Source: Bacteroidota bacterium (GTDB lineage: Bacteria > Bacteroidota > Bacteroidia > Chitinophagales > Chitinophagaceae). Taken from it: a DNA stretch of 64,000 nucleotides. Position 1 is the first letter of the stretch. Each line of letters begins with the position of its first letter. Below the pieces are notes generated by a model that saw nothing but the letters and a program-made list of their open reading frames with translations, was not told the origin of the DNA and searched no databases. Of this stretch, positions 34,743-43,251 are shown one piece after another. The position numbers were made by a program, and so were the translations under genes. Location: contig CANGUG010000006.1 in the NCBI GenBank assembly GCA_947457075.1, positions 84,258 through 148,257 on the forward strand. Direction: 5' to 3'.

Positions 34743-35957
34743 CTATAAATCGGCTGTTTTTAGTTTTTTAGGTATTTTAACTTCAATACTTTTTTGTTCG
34801 CCATTTCTAAGAATGGTGAACTTTAAGTTTTGACCTTCTTTTAAGTATTCCCATTTCAAGTCAGCTACTTCTTTGACAACTTTATCATCCATTTTGGTGA
34901 TAATATCATTTACTTTGAGTCCTGCTTTTTCAGCTGGTGAGGCTGTGGTAACTGTTTTAATTTTCACACCTTCCCCTGTTTCAAGGTCCTCAATTGAAAT
35001 ACCTAATTTTGGTTTTTTGTCCATGCTATTAATGATGCCATTCAGACCAGGTAAAGTAGGCATTTCGAAATTTTGGTCAGGTACAAATTGAAAACCACGA
35101 CGCATTATATTGGGCATATTACCATTGGGGGAATTAAAAAATAATACATTATTTTCTTCTTGTGCTTTATTTTTTGCTAAGGTTGCATTAATCTTTTTTT
35201 CTTTACCCTCTCTTTTTATGGTAATAGTTATTTTTTCATCAGGTTGGTATTTTCCAACGGCATCGTATAATGACTTTGGTCCGTCAATAGTTTGATCATT
35301 AATTTTTGTGATAATATCGTTTTCCTTTAATCCAGCTTTTTTTGCAGGACTATCATCACTCACTGTTTTAATTACAGCGCCTTTTTCTTGATCAGCCACT
35401 TCGGTCATAACCCCTAAAAATGCCTTATTGGAAGCTGTTGCTGGCACAAACATGTCTTCATAATTTTCAAATTCAATGCTTGCTTTTGTAGAATCAGCTG
35501 TGCCATTTTCATTGGGTTTGAATGCATTTCCCTTAGAGATAATGATTCTACCTTTTTTGCTAATTCTAGGGTCATTTTTATCAACTGGTACACCATTAAT
35601 TGTAACATTGTCACCGTCCACCATTACCGTCATATTAATAGAGGTATCTATTTTTACCACTTTAGGCGCTTTCTTTGAAATAATTTCTACTACACCGTTT
35701 CTGCCCTTATCACCATATTTACTAGTTGCATTTTGCCCTTTTAATACACTGACTGATGCGATATCGGCAGGGGACATGTCCTCCATATTGGTATTATCAG
35801 TAATCACACCGTCAATCACCATTAATGGTTTATTAACAGTGTCTTTAGTTGTTTTTTTGATAATCACTACTTCCTGTGCAAACAGGGATGTACCTATAAA
35901 TAACAGGGCAGTTATTCCAACAATTGTTTTTTTCATTTGCATATTGTTCATTTTCAT
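34743..35957 (-). CDS. Exported protein: TonB-receptor plug-like domain plus two PDZ domains (404 aa)
   Basis: Signal peptide (cut near SLFAQ, residue 28). Residues about 45-95 look like the plug of SusC/RagA-type TonB-dependent receptors: PLMVIDGVITD, MEDMSPADIASVSVLKG and YGDKGRNGVVEI. No beta-barrel follows. Instead there are two PDZ domains, about 178-262 (FLGVMTEVADQEKGAVIK ... SPAKKAGLKENDIITKIN) and about 315-400 (PKLGISIEDLE ... SPAEKAGLKVNDIITKMD). No trypsin-like protease domain (no GNSGG) is present, so it is not DegP itself. It may be a periplasmic scaffold that recognises C termini or partners. ATG at 35957; one at 35936 would also leave the signal peptide. Unusual domain mix, so the role is open. 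Confidence 0.75.
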   Translation of the reverse strand: MKMNNMQMKKTIVGITALLFIGTSLFAQEVVIIKKTTKDTVNKPLMVIDGVITDNTNMEDMSPADIASVSVLKGQNATSKYGDKGRNGVVEIISKKAPKVVKIDTSINMTVMVDGDNVTINGVPVDKNDPRISKKGRIIISKGNAFKPNENGTADSTKASIEFENYEDMFVPATASNKAFLGVMTEVADQEKGAVIKTVSDDSPAKKAGLKENDIITKINDQTIDGPKSLYDAVGKYQPDEKITITIKREGKEKKINATLAKNKAQEENNVLFFNSPNGNMPNIMRRGFQFVPDQNFEMPTLPGLNGIINSMDKKPKLGISIEDLETGEGVKIKTVTTASPAEKAGLKVNDIITKMDDKVVKEVADLKWEYLKEGQNLKFTILRNGEQKSIEVKIPKKLKTADL

Positions 35958-36004
35958 TTTTTAAAAGCGGATGCTAAATTACAATTACGAATTATTTAGT
36001 AGAT

Positions 36005-36012
36005 CAAAAATA
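36005..36012 (-). promoter_or_regulatory. -7 box for the PDZ-domain gene
   Basis: Reads TATTTTTG on the minus strand, 47 nt before the ATG at 35957. Confidence 0.5.
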
Positions 36013-36072
36013 AGGGATTTATTTAACTACGAATTAATTCGCAAATGTTAATTTTTTAAAAATTTTGTCAAC

Positions 36073-36111
36073 AAAAAGGCCTTAGAAATAGTTAGTCTTT
36101 TCTAAGGCCTT
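36073..36111 (-). terminator. Rho-independent terminator after alaS
   Basis: A perfect 13-bp stem, AAGGCCTTAGAAA (36076-36088) with TTTCTAAGGCCTT (36099-36111), 10-nt loop; on the minus strand it ends in T5 and lies 30 nt after the alaS stop. Confidence 0.88.
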
Positions 36112-36140
36112 GAATTTCAAATATTTATATCAAAACATCG

Positions 36141-38834
36141 TTAAAGCGTTGCCTTAATCACTTCAATGGCTTTAAGCAGTTGGCTCGCATCTTGGCCACC
36201 AGCAGTGGCTAAAGTTTTTTGACCACCACCACCGCCTTTAATAAGGGGTGCGATTTTTTCCTTGATAATGGCGGGCGCTTGCCATTGTTTGGTATTGGCA
36301 ATAGACTCGCTTAGCGCTAAAGCAATATTTGCTTTACCACCCACTTCAGCTGCTAAAACAACTACACTGTTTTCATGTATAGCACTTAATTGGTGGGCTA
36401 ATTTTTTTAAATGCTCAGCACTACTTAATGACAATTGAACACCTAAGAAGGAAACTGTATTGATGGTCTCAAATTGAGTTTGGTATTTTTCAAACAACTC
36501 ATTCACTAACAAAGCTTCTTGACTTTCTAATTGCTTACTAAGTTCTTTTTGATTTGATTGTAATGTACTTATTGTATCATTTAATACATCCACACTGGAG
36601 CTTTCATTCCATTCTGGGGCTGTAAAATTACTATTTAACTTTGCAGCTATACCAGCGCAAGCCTCTGTAAGTTGAATAATTTGCTTATGCAATTTTTCTT
36701 TTACTTCTGTTAAATATTTTGCAGCCGCTTCACCCACCACTCCTTCAATTCTTCTTACACCCGCTGCTACTGATGCTTCGGCTTTTAATATAAATTCTCC
36801 AATTTCTCCTGTATGACCAACATGGGTACCGCCGCACAATTCAATAGAATAGGCGGGATCCATCATCACCACACGCACTTTGTCGCCGTATTTTTCTCCA
36901 AATAATGCCATGGCGCCTAATGCTATGGCTTCATCTTTACTCATTTCGTTAATGACTACCGGCACATTTTCTTTTATTTTTTCATTGACTATTTTTTCAA
37001 CACTTGCTATTTCCGCTTCTGTCATTTTTGCAAAGTGTGAAAAGTCAAATCTTAATTGATCGGCGTTTACTAAACTTCCTTTTTGAGCAACATGTTTGCC
37101 AAGTACATTTCTTAATGCTGCATGAAGTAAGTGTGTTGCAGAGTGGTGCTTTGTAGTATTGGCTCTTTGAACAGTAGCTACTTTTGCTGTTACTTTGGGT
37201 CCAATTGTTTTTGGTAAAGTATCAGTAAAGTGAATGAATAAATTGTTCTCTTTCTTCGTATCTGTTACTTCAATTATGGAGCCGTCTTCAAATGTTAAGG
37301 TTCCTTTATCACCCACTTGTCCTCCACTTTCCGCATAAAAAGGAGTGCTAGCTAGTATCCATTGATAGCCCTCTTTCCCTTTCGCTTTTACATTACGATA
37401 TTTGGTGACAATTGTATTTTCTTCTGTTTGTGTATAGCCCACAAATTGAGTAGGGGAGTCCTCGCCAATTAAAATCCAGTCCCCTGTATCTACAGCTGTT
37501 GCTGCCCTGCTTCGGTCCTTTTGTTGCTGCATTTCAGTTTCAAAACCTACTTCATCCACTTGAAGGTCATTTTCACTAGCAATTAACCTAGTTAAGTCTA
37601 CTGGGAATCCATAAGTATCAAACAACTCAAACACTAATTTACCCTCAATAGTGGTCCCTTTTTTATGTGAGCTAATGATATCGTCAATACGTTTTAATCC
37701 CTTTTCTAAGGTTCTTAAAAATCCTTCTTCTTCCTCCTTTACAACTTTGCTTACAAATTCTAATTGACTATTTAATTCAGGGAATACGTTTTCAAATTGC
37801 TTTGCAAGCGCTGGCATTAATTGATGTAATAATGGTTGCTTGTAGTCCAAGTAGGAATAATAATACCGAACAGCTCTTCTTAAAATTCTTCTAATTACAT
37901 ATCCTGCACCTGTATTGGAAGGCAATTGTCCGTCGGCGATGGTAAAAGCAATGGCACGAATATGGTCGGCAATAACCCTAAAAGCGACTGCTTCTTTGGT
38001 ATCGCTAAAATCATATTTCTTTCCGGTGATATTGGCAACAATATCAATAGTGCCCGTAAATACATCGGTATCGTAGTTGCTTTGCTTTCCTTGAATTACA
38101 CGCACTAATCTTTCAAATCCCATTCCTGTATCCACATGCTTAGCAGGTAAAGGTTCTAGGCTACCATCTTTTTTTCGATTGTATTGTATAAATACATTGT
38201 TCCAAATTTCAATTACTTGAGGATGATCCATATTGACTAAATCACGTCCTGGTACTTTTGCCATTTCTTCTGCTGAACGCATGTCCACATGTATCTCACT
38301 ACATGGGCCGCAAGGGCCGGTGTCACCCATTTCCCAGAAATTATCTTTTTTATTTCCGAAAATAATTTTTTCGTCTGGCACCCATTTTCTCCACTCTTCT
38401 AAGGCAACAGTGGATTGAGGTAAATTTTCGGCAGGGTCACCTGCAAAAACCGAAACATATAAACGTGCAGGATCTAATTTATACACTTTAGTCAATAATT
38501 CCCATGACCACTCAATAGCTTCTGCTTTAAAATAATTACCAAAACTCCAGTTACCCAACATTTCAAACATCGTATGATGATAAGTATCAACACCTACTTC
38601 CTCCAAGTCATTGTGCTTGCCACTCACACGTAAACATTTTTGTGTATCTACAATTCTTGGATGACTTGGTTGCTGGTTACCTAAGAAAAAATCTTTAAAT
38701 TGATTCATACCCGCATTGGTAAACAATAAAGTGGGATCATTTTTAATAACAATCGGTGCCGAAGGAACAATGGCATGTCCTTTGGATGCAAAAAAGTCTA
38801 AAAACTGTTGTCTAATTTCTGAGCTGGTCATCAT
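36141..38834 (-). CDS. alaS: Alanyl-tRNA synthetase (897 aa)
   Basis: Class II synthetase for tRNA(Ala). Catalytic domain (about 1-250): RQQFLDFFASKGHAIVPSAP, DPTLLFTNAGMNQFKD, and GPCGPCSEIH. tRNA-recognition domain follows. The editing domain (about 560-700) keeps the zinc ligands HSATHLLHAAL (HxxxH) and CGGTHVGHTG, so mischarged Ser/Gly can be cleared. C-Ala domain at the end, with DHHx-like glycine-rich GGGGGQKTLATAGG. Full length. ATG at 38834 is followed by a second ATG; either may be used. Single-gene unit with a strong terminator, divergent from the M23 peptidase gene. Confidence 0.97.
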   Translation of the reverse strand: MMTSSEIRQQFLDFFASKGHAIVPSAPIVIKNDPTLLFTNAGMNQFKDFFLGNQQPSHPRIVDTQKCLRVSGKHNDLEEVGVDTYHHTMFEMLGNWSFGNYFKAEAIEWSWELLTKVYKLDPARLYVSVFAGDPAENLPQSTVALEEWRKWVPDEKIIFGNKKDNFWEMGDTGPCGPCSEIHVDMRSAEEMAKVPGRDLVNMDHPQVIEIWNNVFIQYNRKKDGSLEPLPAKHVDTGMGFERLVRVIQGKQSNYDTDVFTGTIDIVANITGKKYDFSDTKEAVAFRVIADHIRAIAFTIADGQLPSNTGAGYVIRRILRRAVRYYYSYLDYKQPLLHQLMPALAKQFENVFPELNSQLEFVSKVVKEEEEGFLRTLEKGLKRIDDIISSHKKGTTIEGKLVFELFDTYGFPVDLTRLIASENDLQVDEVGFETEMQQQKDRSRAATAVDTGDWILIGEDSPTQFVGYTQTEENTIVTKYRNVKAKGKEGYQWILASTPFYAESGGQVGDKGTLTFEDGSIIEVTDTKKENNLFIHFTDTLPKTIGPKVTAKVATVQRANTTKHHSATHLLHAALRNVLGKHVAQKGSLVNADQLRFDFSHFAKMTEAEIASVEKIVNEKIKENVPVVINEMSKDEAIALGAMALFGEKYGDKVRVVMMDPAYSIELCGGTHVGHTGEIGEFILKAEASVAAGVRRIEGVVGEAAAKYLTEVKEKLHKQIIQLTEACAGIAAKLNSNFTAPEWNESSSVDVLNDTISTLQSNQKELSKQLESQEALLVNELFEKYQTQFETINTVSFLGVQLSLSSAEHLKKLAHQLSAIHENSVVVLAAEVGGKANIALALSESIANTKQWQAPAIIKEKIAPLIKGGGGGQKTLATAGGQDASQLLKAIEVIKATL

Positions 38835-38956
38835 GGATTGGAATTTTAAGCTAATTCTTCTTTAAAAAGCTATATTTGTATAGTTTTTAAGAACCTCAAA
38901 GGTAAGGAAATAGGCCCTTTTTTGAAAAGAAATGATCTAATTATCATAGCCAGACG

Positions 38957-39928
38957 ATGAAGAAAATTAAATATTACTTTAACACACATACCCTAAGGTT
39001 TGAAAAGCTGGATATCCCATTAAGGGTGCGTTTATTAAAGCTATTTGGTTTCATTTTTGCGTCCATTGTAACGGCCGTTATTATTGTAATTCTTATTTTT
39101 CAATACATTGATTCTCCTAAGGAAAAGTTGTTGCGTCAACAAAATGATGCCTATAAATCCAATTATAGTGTATTGCAGGAAAGAGTAAGGCAGTTAGAAT
39201 TACAAATGACAGAGTTGGAGAATAGGGATAATGAAGTGTATCGATCCATTTTTGAGGCGGATCCGATACCCGATAGCGCGCGTTTAAAAGAAATGGAAAA
39301 AAAGAAGGAAGTTAGAATGATCCAAAATTTAGCGAGTACCGATTTAACCAATAATATAGCAGCTCAATTAAATAACCTTAGTTTAAGGCTTGCATTTCAG
39401 GATTCTTCCTATTTGGAAATTAATACCATGGTTAATAACAAGGAAAAATTGTTAAAAGCCATTCCTGCAATACAGCCTATTAGCAATAAAAATTTAAATA
39501 GAATTGGAAGTAGTTTCGGATTAAGAATTGACCCCATTTATAAAAATGTGCGCATGCACCAAGGGCTAGATTTTACGGCTCCTGCAGGAACACCCATTTA
39601 TGCCACAGCAGACGGGGTGGTTTCCATAGCCGGTTTTAGCCCAGACGGTTACGGTAACAAAGTAATAATTAATCACGGGTATGGCTATGAAACCTTATAT
39701 GGCCATATGCTTAAAGTAAATACACAGCCAGGACAGACTGTTGTGAGAGGACAGGTTATTGGATATGTAGGAAGTACCGGCAAAAGTACGGGCCCACATT
39801 GTCATTATGAAGTAAGAAAAAAAGGTGTTAAAGTAGATCCGATTTATTATTTCTACAATGACTTAACCCCTGAAGAATTTGATAGGATTTTAAAAGCAGC
39901 GGCCAACAATAAACAAAGCCTTGACTAA
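38957..39928 (+). CDS. M23 family metallopeptidase, inner-membrane anchored (323 aa)
   Basis: One membrane segment (about 31-50), a coiled coil (about 55-95), then a C-terminal M23 (LytM/lysostaphin-like) domain: zinc ligands H201 and D205 in HQGLDF, then H281-C-H283 in PHCHYE, with GYGNKVIINHGYGYETLYGHM before. All zinc ligands are kept, so it should cut peptidoglycan cross-bridges in the periplasm, in growth or division. A coiled coil before the M23 domain is typical of EnvC/MepM-type proteins. It is immediately followed, on the other strand, by the NTF2-like gene. Confidence 0.92.
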   Translation: MKKIKYYFNTHTLRFEKLDIPLRVRLLKLFGFIFASIVTAVIIVILIFQYIDSPKEKLLRQQNDAYKSNYSVLQERVRQLELQMTELENRDNEVYRSIFEADPIPDSARLKEMEKKKEVRMIQNLASTDLTNNIAAQLNNLSLRLAFQDSSYLEINTMVNNKEKLLKAIPAIQPISNKNLNRIGSSFGLRIDPIYKNVRMHQGLDFTAPAGTPIYATADGVVSIAGFSPDGYGNKVIINHGYGYETLYGHMLKVNTQPGQTVVRGQVIGYVGSTGKSTGPHCHYEVRKKGVKVDPIYYFYNDLTPEEFDRILKAAANNKQSLD

Positions 39929-40351
39929 TTAGCTACTATGGTCGGCAATAATTTTCCACCCATCTTTTGTTTTTCGAAATAATAAGGTAAATACCCCATT
40001 TAAATTACCTACGGTTCTTGTTAAATGCCATTTTCCTATTACAAAGTAGTGATCAGTATTAAGTGATTTGATACTAATAATGTCAAAGTTTAATTTACCC
40101 ATATGGCTGGTATCGGGGTATCCTTTTTTATAATTTGCCAAAGTGTTAGCATATCCATAAGTTGGACCATTTTTCCCAATAAATACGAGGCTATCACTTT
40201 CTAGGTACCCTAACATGAAGGATTCTACATTACCGTTGTTCCAAGATTTTGTTTGATTAGAAAGAAGGTCTTGGATCGCAATAACATCCTTGTTTTGTGC
40301 AAAGCCAATTTGACAATAGCAAAGCAATATTAAAATAAATAGTTTCTTCAT
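39929..40351 (-). CDS. Exported NTF2-like (DUF4440/SnoaL) protein (140 aa)
   Basis: Signal peptide (1-18, GFAQ) followed by a single cone-shaped NTF2/DUF4440-like domain: IQDLLSNQTKSWNNGNVESFMLGYLESDSLVFIG at the start and YFVIGKWHLTR ... GVFTLLFRKTKDGWKIIADHSS at the end, which is the family signature. Members bind small ligands or have varied activities; the function here is unknown. Its stop codon directly abuts that of the convergent M23 gene. Confidence 0.8.
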   Translation of the reverse strand: MKKLFILILLCYCQIGFAQNKDVIAIQDLLSNQTKSWNNGNVESFMLGYLESDSLVFIGKNGPTYGYANTLANYKKGYPDTSHMGKLNFDIISIKSLNTDHYFVIGKWHLTRTVGNLNGVFTLLFRKTKDGWKIIADHSS

Positions 40352-40444
40352 TGTTCTATTTTTTTGTTTATCAATGTGTAATGCTGGTTTTTGAATGCAA
40401 GCAAAAGTTAAGATAAATTAATGAATTCTGCTTAATTTGTGCGC

Positions 40445-41050
40445 ATGAGTTACAAGGAGCATTTACAAAAAGACAAACACTTAGTTGCTTTATTATTGGA
40501 AGATTCCTATACTTTGAAGCGTAGAAAAAACACCGCAATTCGTTTAATGGCTAGCATTATAAGCCAACAATTAAGTACCAAAGTAGCTAAAATTATATTT
40601 GACCGTTTTTTGGCATTGTATCAACATAAAGAGCCTAGCTGTGCGCAAGTATTGGCAACCGATTTTGAATTATTAAGAGGGATAGGATTAAGCAATTCAA
40701 AAGTGAATTATGTAAAAAATGTAGCACAGTTTTTTTTGGATCAAAAAATTACCGATCAACAACTATATAAAATGCAGCCCGAGGAAGTGATTGACCTACT
40801 TACTCAAATTAAAGGAGTTGGAAGGTGGACGGTTGAAATGTTGTTGATGTTTAGTTTAGGCCATGAAAATGTATTTGCAGTGGACGATTTAGGCATACAA
40901 CAAGCCATGATTAAGCTGTATAAAATAAAATATACTTCAAAAAAAGAGTTGCAAACTAAAATGATTGCTAAATCAAATGCTTGGGTACCCTATAAAACCT
41001 ATGCATGTTTGCATTTATGGAAATGGAAGGATACTAAAGCGCCAGTATAA
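40445..41050 (+). CDS. AlkA-like DNA-3-methyladenine glycosylase, HhH-GPD (201 aa)
   Basis: Base-excision repair glycosylase. It has the helix-hairpin-helix IKGVGRWTVEMLL (about 122-134) and the catalytic Asp in FAVDDLGIQQ (Asp147/148), with the AlkA-type IISQQLSTKVAKIIFDRF before. No iron-sulfur Cys cluster, unlike Nth/MutY. It removes alkylated purines. The ATG at 40445 is chosen; an in-frame GTG at 40439 lies at the end of a -7-like box TTAATTTG (40432-40439), 5 nt before the ATG, so the transcript may be leaderless. Confidence 0.9.
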   Translation: MSYKEHLQKDKHLVALLLEDSYTLKRRKNTAIRLMASIISQQLSTKVAKIIFDRFLALYQHKEPSCAQVLATDFELLRGIGLSNSKVNYVKNVAQFFLDQKITDQQLYKMQPEEVIDLLTQIKGVGRWTVEMLLMFSLGHENVFAVDDLGIQQAMIKLYKIKYTSKKELQTKMIAKSNAWVPYKTYACLHLWKWKDTKAPV

Positions 41051-41121
41051 AACCAAAGTGCGCATTGTTGCCCTATTTATTCCGCATCCCTACAGAACTG
41101 ATGAAACTAAGATAATCCTTA

Positions 41122-41889
41122 TTAAAAAGTTTTATCGAAAAGCTTGTGAAAATAGGTCGGAGACTGAATATCATGGTAAAAAGCAAATGTCCAATTTTCA
41201 GTAGCACTTTGTTCCCACCATTTTTGTCTCCATTCCATTGCTTTTTTACCATCCATATCATATTTGGCAACAAACTTTGATTTCATTTGCTGCAACTGAG
41301 GTGCTTCATCACCCCCAAAAAATAAAATTGTATCATTTTCTTTTATCCAAGCAACCTGATGATATAAACTATGACCCGCTGTTAATTGGTAATGAATGGT
41401 ATTGTCAATGACACCTTGGTCTTCATGAAGCCACACCACACCACTAAAGTTTTCCAATATTTGTACCTGCTCCGCTAAATAAGAAGGGCTTTTTCCGCTC
41501 ATGGCTAATTCAAATTCGCGTTGTTGAATATAATATTTGGCGTAAGGGAAACTAATAAATCTTTCCTTGTGTTGTGGATGTATATAACTTATACCGCCAG
41601 CATGATCCTTGTGTAAATGACTCATAAATACTTTGGTTACACTGGATGGGTCAATTCCTAATTGCATTAAGTTATCGTGTATTTGAAGCACACCCTCTTT
41701 ATTATGGTAACCTAGTCCAGTATCAAAGAGTATAATATCTGTATCGGTCACCACTACAAATGGCTGAATCTCTACTAATATACTACCTTTTGGACGCTGC
41801 TGTAAATTTTCGGTGGCTGTGTCAAAAGGAACAAACACTTTAGTATGGTCAATGGTAAAGCTACCTTCTGATAAAGGATATATTCGCAT
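41122..41889 (-). CDS. Metallo-beta-lactamase fold hydrolase (255 aa)
   Basis: MBL-fold hydrolase: SHLHKDHAGG (HxHxDH zinc motif, about 86-95), AGHSLYHQVAW (third His) and LFFGGDEAPQ (bridging Asp), with the usual first strand ILFDTGLGY. It is of the AHL lactonase/quorum-quenching-like or general hydrolase subgroup; substrate unknown. No signal peptide. It lies 15 nt downstream of rodA on the same strand, at the end of the rod-shape operon, which suggests cotranscription but not necessarily a shared function. Confidence 0.88.
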   Translation of the reverse strand: MRIYPLSEGSFTIDHTKVFVPFDTATENLQQRPKGSILVEIQPFVVVTDTDIILFDTGLGYHNKEGVLQIHDNLMQLGIDPSSVTKVFMSHLHKDHAGGISYIHPQHKERFISFPYAKYYIQQREFELAMSGKSPSYLAEQVQILENFSGVVWLHEDQGVIDNTIHYQLTAGHSLYHQVAWIKENDTILFFGGDEAPQLQQMKSKFVAKYDMDGKKAMEWRQKWWEQSATENWTFAFYHDIQSPTYFHKLFDKTF

Positions 41890-41904
41890 AAAATAAAAAT
41901 AAAG

Positions 41905-43251
41905 TTAACGTAATACCATTTGACGATCTGCATCTAATCGCAACAAAACAAATACTAGTACGGTAAAGGTTAATAGGGAAGAGCCGCCATAGCTAATTAA
42001 AGGAAGTGGAATACCCACCACTGGGAATAATCCAACAGTCATTCCAATATTCACCGCTATATGAAAAAAGAAAATTCCTACTACGCTATACGCATATACC
42101 CGCGAAAAAGTACTTCTTTGTCTTTCTGCAATTCGAATTAATCTAAAAAGAAAAAACAAATACAGCCCTAAAAATGTAGCAGTACCAATAAATCCAAAAG
42201 CTTCCCCTAATGAAGTAAAGATAAAATCGGTATTTTGTTCTGGAACATATTTACCTCTTGTTTGGGTTCCCTTTAAAAAGCCTCTTCCTGTAAATCCACC
42301 GGATCCAATGGCAATTTTACTTTGTTTTACGTTATAATCGTCTGGCTTTCTAGTACGCTTTTTCCCGCCAGCAGCATTTGACTTTTTATTTTGACTACAA
42401 TCGTATTCTTTTCCCACCATACTATAGATACGTGTACTTTGGTAGCATTCAAATACATTGTTAAACATATAAGGTACGGCATATCGGACTGTCCCAAAAC
42501 AAATAGCCCAAATACCCAGAATCAATAAAATTTTTGACTTATTTCGTTTAAACCGCTTAATCATTGTTAGAATAATTATTCCTGCAATGCCAGTTAAAAT
42601 AATGGCTAATAAACTAGGCTCTAACAATAGGGTAGCCACCACTAATAATGAAAAAGTAAAAACGATAATTAAAATAATAGGAGGCAACCCTTCTCGATAC
42701 ATTGCAAATATAAAAGCACTATATACCAAGGCCAATCCCAATTCATGTTGCATTATGGAAAGAATGGCGGGTAATGCAATCATACCTGCAGCAATAAGGT
42801 GGGACTTTAATTTACTAAAATCTGTTTCGGGCTTTGAAATAAATTTAGCAAGTATCAGTGCAGTAAATATTTTGCATAATTCAGCTGGTTGCAAGTTAAA
42901 ACCGCCCGCAATAGGAATCCAACTTTTTGATCCGTTTATATTTTTACCTAACACAAAAGTGGCAAGCATTAATATTATTCCAACTGCATATAAAATGTTC
43001 GCCAATGCGGTAAACACTTTACTATCCATTAATAAAATAAATATGCCTATAAAACTGCAGAAAATGGCAAAATAGATTTGTTTGCTATAACTGTTTTTTC
43101 CTGCAATCAATGAACTACTCCAATTGCTATTGGGATTATACTCCACCATAAAAATACATAAGATACCAATCGCCACCATTACAAAATATAGAATGATGAC
43201 GGCTAAGTCGGTTCCTTTGGAGAAATTATTTTGATTAGGTGTTGTTGACAT
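41905..43251 (-). CDS. rodA: Rod shape-determining glycosyltransferase RodA (448 aa)
   Basis: SEDS-family peptidoglycan glycosyltransferase that polymerises lipid II for side-wall growth, paired with PBP2. About ten membrane helices; conserved segments SKSWIPIAGGFNLQPAELCKI, LGLALVYSAFIFAM, and GFLKGTQTRGKYVPEQNTDFIF plus FPVVGIPLPLISYGGSS near the end (SEDS signature). The large loop before GRGFLKGTQ holds an extra Lys/Arg-rich stretch (KKRTRKP) usual in Bacteroidota. It overlaps the mrdA gene by 17 nt, so translation is coupled. Confidence 0.95.
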   Translation of the reverse strand: MSTTPNQNNFSKGTDLAVIILYFVMVAIGILCIFMVEYNPNSNWSSSLIAGKNSYSKQIYFAIFCSFIGIFILLMDSKVFTALANILYAVGIILMLATFVLGKNINGSKSWIPIAGGFNLQPAELCKIFTALILAKFISKPETDFSKLKSHLIAAGMIALPAILSIMQHELGLALVYSAFIFAMYREGLPPIILIIVFTFSLLVVATLLLEPSLLAIILTGIAGIIILTMIKRFKRNKSKILLILGIWAICFGTVRYAVPYMFNNVFECYQSTRIYSMVGKEYDCSQNKKSNAAGGKKRTRKPDDYNVKQSKIAIGSGGFTGRGFLKGTQTRGKYVPEQNTDFIFTSLGEAFGFIGTATFLGLYLFFLFRLIRIAERQRSTFSRVYAYSVVGIFFFHIAVNIGMTVGLFPVVGIPLPLISYGGSSLLTFTVLVFVLLRLDADRQMVLR

